Source: Nemophila menziesii (lineage: Eukaryota > Streptophyta > Magnoliopsida > Boraginales > Hydrophyllaceae). Taken from it: a DNA stretch of 64,000 nt. This document shows positions 1-10,553 of the stretch, one piece after another. Location: the NCBI GenBank assembly GCA_029959085.1, contig JARWIR010000003.1:37869505-37933504 (forward strand), given 5' to 3'. Position numbers and translations under genes: made by a program. Numbering within the stretch: the stretch's first letter is position 1; each line of letters starts with the position of its first letter. The notes beneath the pieces are model-generated. The model ran no database searches. It had not been told where the DNA came from and saw only the letters and a program-made list of their open reading frames with translations.

Positions 1-408
1 AGTCGGAGCAGAGTTAACTATATGGAGAGCAACTGGTTTAATGAACTCTTCTTTAGCAACAGTGTCAATAAAAGCGAGCAAAGAGTTATAGTATCCATCA
101 ACATTCAGTAAACCAACCTAAAAAAAAAACTTGAGAATGAGAGTATAACAACTTTTTATTTGTGGCCAGGATTAATTAGCGGTTTTAATGAATTCCCAGT
201 TGTGTCCATGTGATCATTTCCAGTATTTCTTCCAATGTTCCGTATCCTCCTAAAAATTGTTGTGAATTATAAAGGGTCGAAATGCAAATAGGAAAAATAT
301 GAAAGAAGAAATTCTTGATATCAAAGAATTACCAGAAAGAGCCATTGCAGCTTCACGCTTGTGCATATCAGACACAATTTTTACTTCTCCAATGGTTTCT
401 CCAGATAT
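1..408 (-). pseudogene. LONELY GUY (LOG)-like cytokinin phosphoribohydrolase, broken 3' part
   Basis: LOG enzymes release active cytokinin bases from riboside 5'-monophosphates in the cytosol. Three exon-like blocks read on the minus strand. Block 408-333 encodes ISGETIGEVKIVSDMHKREA. Block 249 to about 190 encodes [20 protein letters not shown], which carries the family's GGYGTxEE motif. Block 117-1 encodes [18 protein letters not shown] and runs off the window edge. AG/GT borders are visible for the first intron. The copy looks dead: joining blocks one and two gives MALSGGYGT, about eight residues short of the usual ...DAFIALPGGYGT. After LGIH the frame hits TAA, where the family has HDKP, and the expected GT donor is missing. 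The N-terminal half is not found upstream. Family assignment is strong; pseudogene status is inferred from these lesions. Confidence 0.85.
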
Positions 409-954
409 CTTACATAACATACAATTTTTATTAAAATAATATCCACTCATAGTAACACTAAATCAAATTAGATTTACAACAATAAGGAACATAAATCAGT
501 TACCTGTGTCCATTAATTAAACTTTTTAATTACAAAAAGGAACAAAATGTTGGTATAAGCTAAAACAAATGTTAATAAATCTGCTATTGATTGTGAACTA
601 CGCCATAAAAACGTTTGCTTCCATCAAGTAGAGAGCAATAACATATTTAGAGAGTAATCATCATTTTCACTGGTAAGTTGCATCAAAGTCCCTGCATTAT
701 CCAAATGCATTATTTAAATAGGCAAATATACTATGGGTAATTGAAATCATACCATAAGTTTTGGAAAACCATAACTTCATTTGATTGGTTCAAAGTATTT
801 AATTCTTAGTGTTAGAAGATACTAACCTGCTGCATCAGCTACAGAGCAATGCCGACACTGGTGCGATCGAAGAGAACAGCTAATAGCAAAACACCGATTT
901 ATATGATCTTCATACGCAATCCCCCTTTTCTCCAATTCTAGAAGCAAATTTGTG
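409..954. other. No clear gene; one unidentified minus-strand reading frame
   Basis: The region upstream of the LOG fragment is AT-rich. On the minus strand, about 955 to 828 is open and reads a fragment containing LEKRGIAYEDHINRCF and SLRSHQCRHCSVADAAG, followed by a possible GT donor (CAGCAG|GTTAGT). It does not match the missing N-terminal part of LOG. I do not recognise it. It could be an exon remnant of another gene or chance. Confidence 0.3.
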
Positions 955-1182
955 GTTTCGAGAGGAGAGTGAATGAGGGTTTTTCTATAGCAGAACAAAG
1001 AAGGTCGCGATGGTGGTGTGGGAAGGTTGAATCGGAGATGGACCTGTAGGATGGATGATGGTGGTGGGAGGAATGGTGGAGAATGGTTCGAGCGGCGGAT
1101 AGCGGCGGTTGTCTTGTGAAGGAGAACGACTCTCGTAGTGGGAAGGTTGAGGGTTTCGAGAGGAGAGTGAATGAGGGTTTTT
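955..1182. repeat. Pair of 30-bp direct repeats plus a 13-bp repeat
   Basis: The 30-bp string starting GTTTCGAGAGGAGAGTGAAT occurs at 955-984 and again at 1153-1182 without visible change. The string GTGGGAAGGTTGA occurs at 1018-1030 and 1138-1150. The open reading frame across this stretch is low-complexity and is not supported as a gene. Confidence 0.75.
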
Positions 1183-1246
1183 GTTTTTTTTTTTGTTTTT
1201 ATACATGTTGTGTATTAAAATAATAATAATAATAATAAGTGGGGAC

Positions 1247-1341
1247 AGAATCGATCCTAGCCACTACTTATCTTTTGCCAGAATCGATCCTGGCCACCAC
1301 TTATGTTTTTCCAGAATCGATCCTGGCCACCACTTAAGTGG
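1247..1341. repeat. 33-bp tandem repeat, three copies
   Basis: Three head-to-tail units begin at 1247, 1280 and 1313 with AGAATCGATCCTRGCCACYA, a period of exactly 33 bp. Units two and three are nearly identical; unit one differs at a few bases. An ATA/AAT trinucleotide run (about 1218-1238) lies just before it. No coding sense is evident. Confidence 0.85.
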
Positions 1342-1380
1342 GTAAATCAGGACCGTAGGAAAAACTTCGAAATATAATAT

Positions 1381-1419
<39 letters not shown>

Positions 1420-1612
1420 AAAGACGGTCAAGATTTGTGGAGCCCCTTAATTCACTTCTTTGCATTAATTGCATCAATATCTTTTGACTAATCATAAAAC
1501 TTAATTTTCCATTATCCCACTCTATTAGACATATGAAGGTTCTGTTTTTTTTTTTGGGTTCCAGAAGAGGTCACGAATGACCGAAAGCGCAAGCTTCCTA
1601 TTTATTGCCTAT

Positions 1613-1985
1613 CTAGAACCACTCTCGGCACGGCCCACCCACACCGATCCTTGGTAACAAACCCCAAAATCCTTCCGGGGGGTCTCTAAGCGACACTGAA
1701 CTTCCATCACTATTCGATCCCATCTTCGCTAACTAGTCCGCGCATCTATTTGTCTCCCTATAGCACCATACTAGCTCAAAATGCTCCCTCGATGAAAGAA
1801 TATCTTGACAAGCATTCACGATATCGTTTGAGAACCCTCTTAAGTTCGCACCGCCCTTCACTAGCGCGTGCAACTCACACGAGTCGGTCTCAATGACTAA
1901 GGATGTGAACCCTTTACACAAAGCCATATGCAAGCCAAAATGTAATGCAAGAACTTCCGCCTAGAAGGTTCCGTTTTCGATTCAA
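1613..1985 (-). pseudogene. LINE-type RNase H domain fragment
   Basis: Read on the minus strand, this gives the C-terminal RNase H domain found at the end of plant L1-type LINE ORF2 proteins. Visible parts are AEVLALHFGLHMAL, then VIETDSCELHALV with its catalytic-type Asp, then YRETNRCAD(stop)LAKMGS, and an end RDPPEGFWGLL. The order matches the family (AE.....GL..A, ..ETD, R..N..AD.LA, ..PP....LL). At least two in-frame stops replace expected Trp codons (before AEVLAL and after CAD), so it is dead. No RT domain is seen beside it. Confidence 0.75.
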
Positions 1986-2333
1986 TATATATATATATTA
2001 TATATATATATATGAAGTAATTGTATATTATATATAAAGACGAATTAATTATATATCATATATAAAGAAACATAATTATATATACAATAATTATATATAA
2101 AAACAAATCAAATAGGTCATCAAAATAAATGTCTTTCGTATTTGAAACAAAGGCGGTCATTCAACATACATTTTTAAATGGTCCACATTATTTATATAAA
2201 AGACGATCAAGATTGTTTGTAACACATTAATTCACTCTTTCGTATTATTGTATTAATTATTTTTTACTAATAAAAAATTTAATTATCTCTTATCCTACTC
2301 CATTAAACATTAAAAATGTCGTGTTTGGTCCAA

Positions 2334-2335
<2 letters not shown>

Positions 2336-2399
<64 letters not shown>
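2336..2399. repeat. (AT)n microsatellite
   Basis: An almost perfect run of alternating T and A about 60 bp long. The 480 bp after it is AT-rich, with no gene and no further structure recognised, apart from the duplicated segment at 2500-2560. Confidence 0.9.
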
Positions 2400-2402
<3 letters not shown>

Positions 2403-2892
2403 AAATTAATTATATTATATATATAAACATAATTAATTATGTATAGAGATGAATTAATATATTATATATAGAGAAACAAATTAATTATATATAGAAACAA
2501 AATAGGTCATCACAATAAATGTCTTTTCGTGTTTGAAGCAAAGGCAGTCATTGAATGACTGCATTTGCTTAAAACATGCATTAACGGTTATCGAAAGACC
2601 TCTTTTCTTTGTTAATCAACTGTTAAGGAAAAACAGTCATTGAATGATCGTCGTTCAAAGAGCCGGTGGTCGAACCACGACCAGAGTGCCAGACTCCAAA
2701 TTACTTTCAAATGGGTGTTTGTTTGCATACTTTTTAGGCAAAAAATGATATGCTTATAAAACCTCATTTTTTGAAAGTTATAAGTCCGAGAAATATAGTG
2801 TATGCATATTTTTTATAAACAAGTCTAAATCGACCCTCAACAATCGATGGTCAATTTTATTCTCGAAAATCATACATTTATCTACGGGAGAT

Positions 2893-3470
2893 CACGGATC
2901 GGTTTTACCCGGTTTTGAGGTTAGGCTAAACCAAGGGTAATATATTTCGGTTTAAGGAATTGCTTGGGTAACCCAAGGGTAGGGTAAAAGAAAGTTCATC
3001 CTCGGGTTAATTCGGGTTACTCTTCGGTTACCTTCGGTTTACCCGCGTTAGTCAACATTAGTCAATTTTTTTTAACGCATAAAAAAGTTTATAATAATGA
3101 CAAAATCTGAAAAAACCGGTACTATTATATCTCTTAAGATCAAAGTTACAATTTTGACATTACAAATCAAGAAGTAGTGAATCGAATACTTCAAAATAAG
3201 TTATGCATGTTTGAAATATTCAAGAAGCCAAATGAAAAGATTCCTCTAATATGCATGTTTTGTATTTCTTTTTATATTATACGGTTTTTCGGTTTGGGTA
3301 TACCCAACCCAATAGCTTGGTAATATATAGGTAAAATATATGGACCCGAAAAATCATAAGGTAACCCGATGGATAAGGTTGACCTTGGTAAAATTAACAT
3401 ATATTTTGGATCGGTTTGGTTAAAATTAACTCGGTTTTTCGGGTTTGTTACAATTTCTGTCATGGTCTTT
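2893..3470. repeat. Decayed element with repeated GGTTT/AACCC subterminal motifs
   Basis: Both ends of this stretch are packed with short variants of CGGTTT, GGGTAACC and CGGGTT, in opposite orientations toward the two ends. The middle is plain AT-rich DNA. This resembles the better-preserved hAT-type non-autonomous element at 56.6-57.5 kb. Here no clean terminal inverted repeats or target duplication could be found, so ends and superfamily are uncertain. Open frames crossing it are low-complexity. Confidence 0.4.
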
Positions 3471-3540
3471 AGTTTCGAAAGCATAGATCTACCAAAAAAT
3501 GAGGGATCCATGTCTAACTATCGAGGCAAGAACCACAAAA

Positions 3541-4190
3541 GAGATAACAAATAAACAAAATAAGAGGAGGCACTAACTTAGACATGCAAGAATCTCATTA
3601 ATTAACAAATAATCAACTCTACAATTCAGAAAGTTGAGCAATAGCCCTACATAGTGGATATGAAAGAAATCTCGGATTCAACTGGTCCATATCTATCTAT
3701 AGGTACACCTATTCACTTTGTGAGTAAATCACGCAAACTTTATACACACTAAACACTTCACTTTTAATATATCGTTTCTGCAAACACCATAACATTTAGA
3801 AGGCTTATTTCCTCGGTTAAGAACGAATCTGATCCTCAGAGAGTCAATGGGAGTCTTCCTCTCTTTGGTGAACTGACATGATTCTTGCAACTTACATTCA
3901 AAAGATAAGTACAAGATATTGTTGAGCAAAAATTTGAAAAATCAAACACATATTAGTCTCCCCAAATACCTCAGCAAATTAAAGTATAGCAAATACATTA
4001 TCAAGGGAACTACATAGGTCCAAGACCCATTGATACATGGATAAAGAAGCTCAGATCAACCAATAAAGTTCTCAACTTGGGAAGTCCTCCTTTGAAACTA
4101 TCACTAAGGTTCAAACCATCCTCCTTGCTTGCAAAATGATGTCTCTATATATTTGGATTGATACATCAACATGTATGAGCTACACATGGA
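3541..4190. other. Unidentified DNA with one minus-strand coding-like fragment
   Basis: On the minus strand, 3929 to 3729 is open for 66 codons and reads non-repetitive, charged protein with the segment RKTPIDSLRIRFVLNRGNK followed by PSKCYGVCRNDI. It looks protein-like rather than low-complexity, and may be an exon remnant or a fragment captured by a transposon. I do not recognise the family. Nothing else in the stretch is identifiable. Confidence 0.3.
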
Positions 4191-4191
4191 G

Positions 4192-5325
4192 TGGATGTTG
4201 TCTCCTACAGTGTGATAAAATAAGCTACTAATTCAACACCCTTAGAGAGCTAACCAACCGAAAGTGTACGGATCGTTGACTAGTAATAAAAGTAAGTATT
4301 AAGAGTTATCATCTACACAATGAACATGTTTCTTAATCTTAATATCGTGTTTTTAGGAAGTTTAGACAACTTAGTTATTAGGATTAAAAGACAGAAATTG
4401 AAGATATATTTTCTTGGTTTTTATGATTAAAGACTAAAGTGCAAATAAATATAAACTAAACTAATTAAATAATAAAGAAAATAAACTAACTAAGACAAAT
4501 AGGTATGAGAGATATAACTCAAGTTTGTAAGTATTCCCCTATAGTACTGATTCAACTATTCTAGTTATGGGGGAAAATTAGGTCTTTTGCTAAACGAGCT
4601 TCTAACTTCCGTCAGGGTAGCTTAGAAGGCTTCCTAGGAAAAACTAGATTACTCGGGCGAGGGGATTCTACATAAAAGACCTGCTCTAACTGTAATTACC
4701 CTATATGATTATCCGGCTATTCAAACCCGTTATCACTAACGTACACCGGCCAGACGTTAATGAACTAACTATATTCCCAACCCCCCTCCTGTTAGGGTGA
4801 CAATCTAGGGCACTAAGGTCAATCTATATTTTATTAGGATACATAAATCTAGATTAAATCAAATTATAAACATCTATAATCAATAACCAGATTCAGTTAA
4901 ATGTAAGGTGGTCCCAAATAACATAATAATCTTCAAAACAATATTCAAGGTTCATACATAATCGTAAAATTAAGCTAAAGAAGAATTAGTTCATACTCAA
5001 AGCAATAAAATCAATGGATAAAAGTAATAGAATCATGATTAGGGAAAAAACATAATACTAATTTACCCTAAGATCGATGGTGGAATGGTGTAGAAGTGGT
5101 GTAGTGGGGCTCCAGTTTCTATCTTCTTCTCTTCCGTCGTGTGTTAACTATGTGGAATCGATGGGGGCCCTTTTCTAATGATAAAACAGATATATATTTA
5201 TATATATACATACATATATGCCATCATGTTTTTGGTGTTATTCGCCCCATTTAAAGGGCCCAAGTCAACCCAAAAATGCTTTACAAAAGGAGTGGACTAG
5301 TTCGAGCCACGGTAGCTGGAGTGTT
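4192..5325 (-). mobile_element. Partial LTR, family 1 (copy A)
   Basis: This block shares its order of landmarks with the complete copies at 47.6-49.2 and 62.2-63.7 kb. They are ACCGAAAGTGTACGG near the left end, a block with GTCAGGGTAGCTTAGAAG, then a CTAACGTACACCGG segment, and later GGCCCAAGTCAACCC. The strand follows the sense orientation inferred from copy C (14.9 kb). The copy lacks the part that ends in GAGACATCA and abuts copy B directly. Long terminal repeats carry promoter and polyadenylation signals; no coding capacity is seen. Confidence 0.65.
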
Positions 5326-6745
5326 TTTAGAATGAGTTGCAGCAAAACAAAAAGTAAAAGATATAATTGTTAATTGGATTTTTAATGAAGTACTAGAATG
5401 AAATTAAAGTAAAATAATTATAAATTAACTAAATGAATAAGAATGCAAATACTAAGAATGAGATGAGAGAAGTATAGCTTGAGAACTCGCAAGTAACCCC
5501 CACTAGTATTGATTCAACGTTTATTGTTTAAGGGTGAATTAGGAAATATGCAATAGACGGACTTCCAAACTCTTCCTAACTCCCTTCTGGATAGCTTAGA
5601 AAACTACCTAACACCATTGGAGACCTCTTGTAAGTTACCTCTAAGTGAATGCTCAGTGTTAAAATGTCTTGTCATATTGTCTATATGACTAGTCAAGCCC
5701 GTTAGGGACACTAACGCACACCAGACGCTTATGTACCATTTTCTGTAACCCGAACCCCCTTATGGGAAAAAAATCCTAATTACGAAGGGAAAACCTATAC
5801 TTATACATATTAAGGGGTGAAAATTGAACTAAAATACATAATCAAAGCACAACAACTACCAAATCATTTCAACATTATACTCCTGATTTGTATAAAAACA
5901 TAAATTCAATCCTAGGGTATACATATATCGACTCTCAAGCTATAAGAAGGTTTATTTCATAATTAAATAATGGAAATTAACAACAAAAAGTTTAATATTT
6001 ATATTCATAATGAGAAAAAAATAAAATTACACTAAAAATTGCTGAAAGATGATGATGAATAGGTGGGGAATAACTTGTAATGCTTCTGTTCTTCTTCTCC
6101 ATGCATTAATGGTTGCTCTCCAAGCGTTCTAATATTCTGCAACCCTTCATTTGATCTTTAGAATATGATATTTACTATTTCCAAAAAAAATTGAAGTTGC
6201 AGGCTCCATTTAAATGGCCCAAATCAACCTAAAACATTTCTAAGGGCATGCAAACTGGTTCGAACCACGACAACTACAAATTAAATAGCTATTTCATCCT
6301 AACTATAAATTACAAATCGTCACCTCTCATGCACTCTTAACTTGAACTTTTCCATTAGACCAAATGTCTTATCCACAAGCTTAGACGATTGAGCGTGCTG
6401 GCTCTCATAAGTCGATTTCCAAGTCTTGTCGGTAAATACTCTAACCGTCCAAAAGTGGTTGAATTATCCTCTAAAACCGTGACTTGGGGTTAATATTTCC
6501 TACGTGACTTCTTATCATCGTCTCGGGGTCTTGAATCATCCAAGTACATAAAAGTTTCACATTTAATACACATTTAGCGCACAAAAGCTCTAAAAGTAGC
6601 ATAAAAGCTGAAACAGTATAAGAAATCATAAAACGTCAAACATAAGGGAAAATACATCAACTAAGTCCTAAATACCCGCAAAATTGTCTCTCTTGATAAA
6701 ATTATTCTATCACATAAAACGAGATATCAATGCACCTAGAATAGT
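5326..6745 (-). mobile_element. Partial LTR, family 1 (copy B)
   Basis: This is a second copy in the same orientation, directly after copy A. It repeats the landmarks AACTCCCTTCTGGATAGCTT, CTAACGCACACCAGACGC and GGCCCAAATCAACC, and reaches the end segment GAGATATCAATGCA (compare GAGACATCA in the complete copies). The ACCGAAAGTGTACGG end is missing. A and B together therefore carry both LTR ends but each has lost one. An illegitimate tandem duplication or the collapse of two insertions would explain this. Confidence 0.6.
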
Positions 6746-7449
6746 CCCACAAAAAATATGCACGCCTCCTAATGCATACCTCGTGGTAAATCAGAACTAG
6801 GTTTGCCATGTTAAGGGAGGGATTTGAACCTTGTACCTCTCGTTAAAACCCATAAAGTACATAAAAAAGTAACAAGGTCCTGGCCAGTTGAGCTAGCCCA
6901 ACTGGTTTTGTTGTATCCTATTACTTTTACTCTATGCAATCAACGCTCGTCGGACTGTGTACTATGGATGTAGAACACTGTGACTCCTAAGGATTACTTC
7001 CTATACGGAAATAATGAATGATAAATCTATGTGTGTTGAATTTTCCGTCTCGACGTACATGTATATTATACCTATTTAGTTACTAATAAATATATTTAAT
7101 GTTTTGTATTCAGATTTAACATTAGTCTGTATAGCTCTACTTTGAATTCATATTCAAGGTATATGGAACTTGGTGTGATCGATTTTTAGAGTTTTGTAGA
7201 CATAGGATATGTCTATAAGGAAACTCAACCTATTAACAAAGGAGTAATTAAGGCCCTAGTGGTTCTTTGAAGAAACTCATGGATAATAACTTTTGTATTT
7301 TATGCTCAAACCTTGATGGTAGTGGATTCAAATGGTTCTCGGACAATTGACCCATGAGCTACCGGTAATCTTTGAGATTCAATGCATGGGTTTTAGGTGA
7401 CCAAAAGATTAAGGAGAATTCAAGCTAAGAGTAAAAAATGGAGCCACAA
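6746..7449. other. No gene identified; weak tRNA-like string
   Basis: AT-rich intergenic DNA. Around 6811-6905 the strings GGGAGGGATTTGAACC and CCAGTTGAGCTAGCCC resemble the T-arm and D-arm of a tRNA read on the minus strand. The anticodon region between them is disrupted, so this is at most a tRNA-derived (SINE-like) remnant. Confidence 0.3.
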
Positions 7450-9129
7450 TCTAGAACCGTGCGCATGGGAATATCTTGTTAGTATTCAATGAGTGCATGT
7501 CTAAACTGGATATGTTCCAAACATGAGACAAAGCATGTATTTGTTTCCATGTTTATCGAATTTGGATATTCAATTAGTTTTAACAACGCGGTGTCTATTC
7601 ATAGAAATGTACTTCTTGTCTATTCTAGCACTACAAGCAACTCATTTGTCTTGCACCCTACTATAAATGTATTGCACAATATGGAAACACACACCAAAAC
7701 AAGATAAATGTTGCTCAAAGGAATAAAACATTCTTGTGGCATCTGAGACTGGGACACATTAATTCTAAAATAATTTCAGAATTTGGTAAGGAGTATACTA
7801 ATCAGTCCATAAGATCTCGATCAATTCCCACAATGTAAATCTTGTCTAAAAGGTAAATAATAAAACGGTCTTTCCCTGTGACAGACATAGATCACCGAAT
7901 GATTTGGAACTGATAAGCACCTATGTTTGTGGAACAATGAGCAAGCCCGCTCGTTGTGAATATCAATACTTCATCAACTCCACTGATTATACTCAAGATA
8001 TGGTTGCCTTTACTTGATTCACTAAAAGTCTAAATCATTTGAAAAGTTCAAACACTTCAAGGCCAAGGTGGAGCTTAAGCTGCACTTTGGTCTGATCTGA
8101 GAGAAGAATATCTTTAAGAAAATTCATAGACTTTCTCACACACCATGGGATTATAACGTAGCTTACTATGTCAAGTGCATCCTACAAAAATGGTGTATCC
8201 GAGAGAAGAAATATGACTCTTTTAGACAGGGTTAGATCCATGATGGCTGACGCAACACTTCCCACGATGTTTTAGGGATACGCCCTAGAAACAACATCTT
8301 ATATACTTATACAATTACCTTCAAAATCAGTATCTATGACACCCCCAAGAAATGTGGAATGGAAGGAAAACTAGTTCCAAACACTTCCACATTTAGGGAT
8401 GCCAATCATATGTACTAAGTAACAGTGTTACTAAACTAGAACCACAATCTAGGCTGTGTTATGTTATCAGGTATCCGAGGAATCCAGAGGTGCAATATTC
8501 TATCATCCCATGGAGCACAAAATGTTGTTAGCATCAACGCTAGATACTTAGAAATGAATATTTAATCTAAACTAAGCCTTGTTATTTTAATAGATTACTC
8601 AAAACCCAGTTTTTGATAACACGTCACAAGAGGTTGAAACACATCAACCCACTCAACCGTCGGTGCCTCATTATAGTGGGAGATTATCCAGACAACCAAG
8701 TCGTTATTCGATGATCTCATCACAATTAACTGTGAATATTAGGAGAATACCATTTGCTATGAAGAGGTAGTTACAAATGATGATGTTGGCCACTGGAAAA
8801 TATCAACGAAAAATCAAGATTAAGTCCACGCATTCGAATTACGTATGGGATCTTGTAGTTGAACCAAAAGGTATAAAACCCCTTGGATAAGTGGATATAC
8901 AAGCAATAGAAAGGTGGTGACGGGAAATTAGAAACCTACAAATCCAGATTGGTTGCAAAGGCATATACGTAGAAGGATGACGTCCATTACGATGAGACAT
9001 TTTCTCTTGTTGTAATGCTCGAATCATCCGGATATACTGTCCATCACGTGTCACTACGACTACGAGATATGGAATGGATATCAAGACATCTTTCCTAAAC
9101 AGAACTCTTGGCGGGAGCTTATATATATG
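7450..9129 (+). pseudogene. Decayed Ty1/Copia pol: GAG-pre-integrase, integrase, start of RT
   Basis: Copia polyprotein remnants read across three frames with many stops. In order: the GAG-pre-integrase zinc region FLWHLRLGHINSKII (about 7725), an integrase start with LELISTYVCGTMSKPARCEY (about 7905), the integrase tail VRSMMADATLPTMF (about 8230), then reverse transcriptase start with WDLVVEPKGIKPLG (about 8845) and the first catalytic block DIKTSFLN (about 9078). The match to a Tork/Tnt1-like Copia pol is clear, but the element is cut off just after the first RT block. RT core, RNase H and LTRs are absent. It is old and non-functional. Confidence 0.75.
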
Positions 9130-9149
9130 TAGTTTAAATTAATATAGAT

Positions 9150-9708
9150 ATACTTGAGAAATTATTACAACCATCTAAAACCAAAATCCTCCTAGAACAT
9201 CTAGATAGACTATCATCCAACCAATTAAGGGAACAAGGGATAAGATGAATACATGTTTTAGATTATAGAGTGATCCACATAGAAGATGGTAGAATTTTTA
9301 GTATGAAGACCACTATTGAAAATAGGCCTAGTTGTTAAGTGTCTTGTTTTGAATTATTTTTAGGATATATATGGTATGTGCCTATAATTTCTCTTCTTTG
9401 ATCTCACTCATTTGTATTGTTTCTCCTTTGTTTCGGTGAAAGTTAACCCGTCTGACAAAAAAATTAGCACCCAAAAGCCTATTACAACACTTACGAGAAT
9501 CAAATCATACTTTCATCCAACTCATATATAGTATTTTTTCCTACGAGCGACTTTTTTTCTTCACCAACTGTATAATTATTTATGCCATTCCAGACCAATA
9601 TTCCTTTGAGTACTTGAGAAGGATAGTACTAGAGAAACAATTGCAACCATTTGAAACCAAAGTCTTCTTAGAATATCTAGATACATTATCATCCAACTGA
9701 TTAATGAA
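9150..9708. repeat. Direct repeat pair of about 75 bp
   Basis: The segment at about 9153-9228 (TACTTGAGAAATTATTACAA, then CTAGAACATCTAGATAGACT) recurs at about 9611-9708 (TACTTGAGAAGGATAGTACT, then TTAGAATATCTAGATACATT). The spacer between them holds no gene. The flanking position next to the truncated Copia pol suggests duplicated flanking repeat DNA, but the origin is not clear. Confidence 0.5.
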
Positions 9709-9810
9709 ACGAGACTCAAAAGCATATATTTAAAATCAAACTCGTATATATGTTTTTCCTTTTAAAAGTAAGAGTGTAAGACCAACAAAAAAATAAATAA
9801 TCTTTAAAAA

Positions 9811-9884
9811 CGCTAGAAGGAGGGGTCGAACCTCCGGCCTTGTGGTTAACAGCCACACGCTCTAACCAACTGAGCTATTCCAGC
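9811..9884 (-). tRNA. tRNA-Asn (anticodon GUU)
   Basis: Read on the minus strand, the 74-nt sequence folds as a full cloverleaf. The acceptor stem GCTGGAA pairs with TTCTAGC (one G-T wobble), followed by discriminator G. The D-arm contains AGCTCAGTTGGTTAGAGC. The anticodon stem-loop TGTGGCTGTTAACCACA has anticodon GTT. The T-arm is GGAGGTTCGACCCCTCC. No intron and no encoded CCA, as expected for a nuclear cytosolic gene. Downstream on the minus strand, the TTT-rich stretch at about 9795-9806 could serve as the Pol III terminator. Confidence 0.97.
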
Positions 9885-9919
9885 AACATGGCCTAAATAA
9901 TTGTGATATTGTCTATATT

Positions 9920-10553
9920 TAGGGCTACAAATCAGTCGATACTCTCATCAAGGGCTCAGGTTTAAATTCATTAAAGATTCGTTTGATTTTATCTAATTAT
10001 TTAAAGAATCCAAGCTCAAGATTTAAATTCAGGCTCGTTTAGTAAATTAGTCAAAATCAAAATTATATAAGTTTGACTCGTAAAACTCGTGAACAATTTC
10101 GCAAAGGTTCTTCAAAAGCTTGTTAGTAGGATTAGTAAATATATTCAATTAAAAATTATCAGTATATATACAAAAATGTAAAAATTACGTAAAACTTTTG
10201 CTTATTTAATTAATCATAAATAAAGTAGTCTATATCTAGATGTAATTTTTTTTTGTTTTCTTTACGTCAAATTATGTTATATGTTATATATTAGTTATAC
10301 TCAGTTTCATTTTAAATAACTGAAAGTTCACCAAAAGAATGATATATATTATAAAAAAATAAACGAGCCTGAAATGCGCCTTAAACAAACCAAGACAATT
10401 CGAGCTCAATTTTGGAAAAAATTAACGATTCAAACCCAAGCTTGAATATTAAGGCTTGTTCAAAATCAAGCTCAATTCAAACTCACTAAAATATTATCAA
10501 ACCAAACTCAAGATAGATAAAGTTTGGCTTGGCTCAGTTTGTTTGCAATCCTA
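9920..10553. mobile_element. hAT-like non-autonomous element with GAGCTC-type subterminal motifs
   Basis: Ends are imperfect terminal inverted repeats: TAGGGCTACAAATCAG on the left, and the reverse complement of the right end, TAGGATTGCAAACAAAC. Inside both ends are repeated motifs such as AAGCTCAAG, GGCTCGTTTAG, CGAGCTCAATT and CAAGCTCAATTCAAACTC. The 634-bp element has no coding capacity. Flanking 8-bp sites (CTATATT region and GACACACT) do not match well, so the superfamily call rests on the terminal sequence style only. Confidence 0.5.

Larger units (their letters stand above)
1383..2580. repeat. Diverged internal duplication with AT microsatellites
   Basis: Two pairs of related segments lie here. 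1420-1535 (AAGACGGTCAAGATTTGTGG...) matches 2200-2335 (AAGACGATCAAGATTGTTTG...). 2110-2165 (AAATAGGTCATCAAAATAAA...) matches 2500-2560. (AT)n runs occupy 1383-1415 and about 1988-2012. A decayed LINE RNase H domain lies between the first pair. The duplication is visible by eye; the degree of divergence was not measured. Confidence 0.6.

Noticed and set aside
6811..6905. tRNA gene on the minus strand
   Set aside because: T-arm-like and D-arm-like strings are present, but the anticodon arm is disrupted and the spacing is too long for a cloverleaf.
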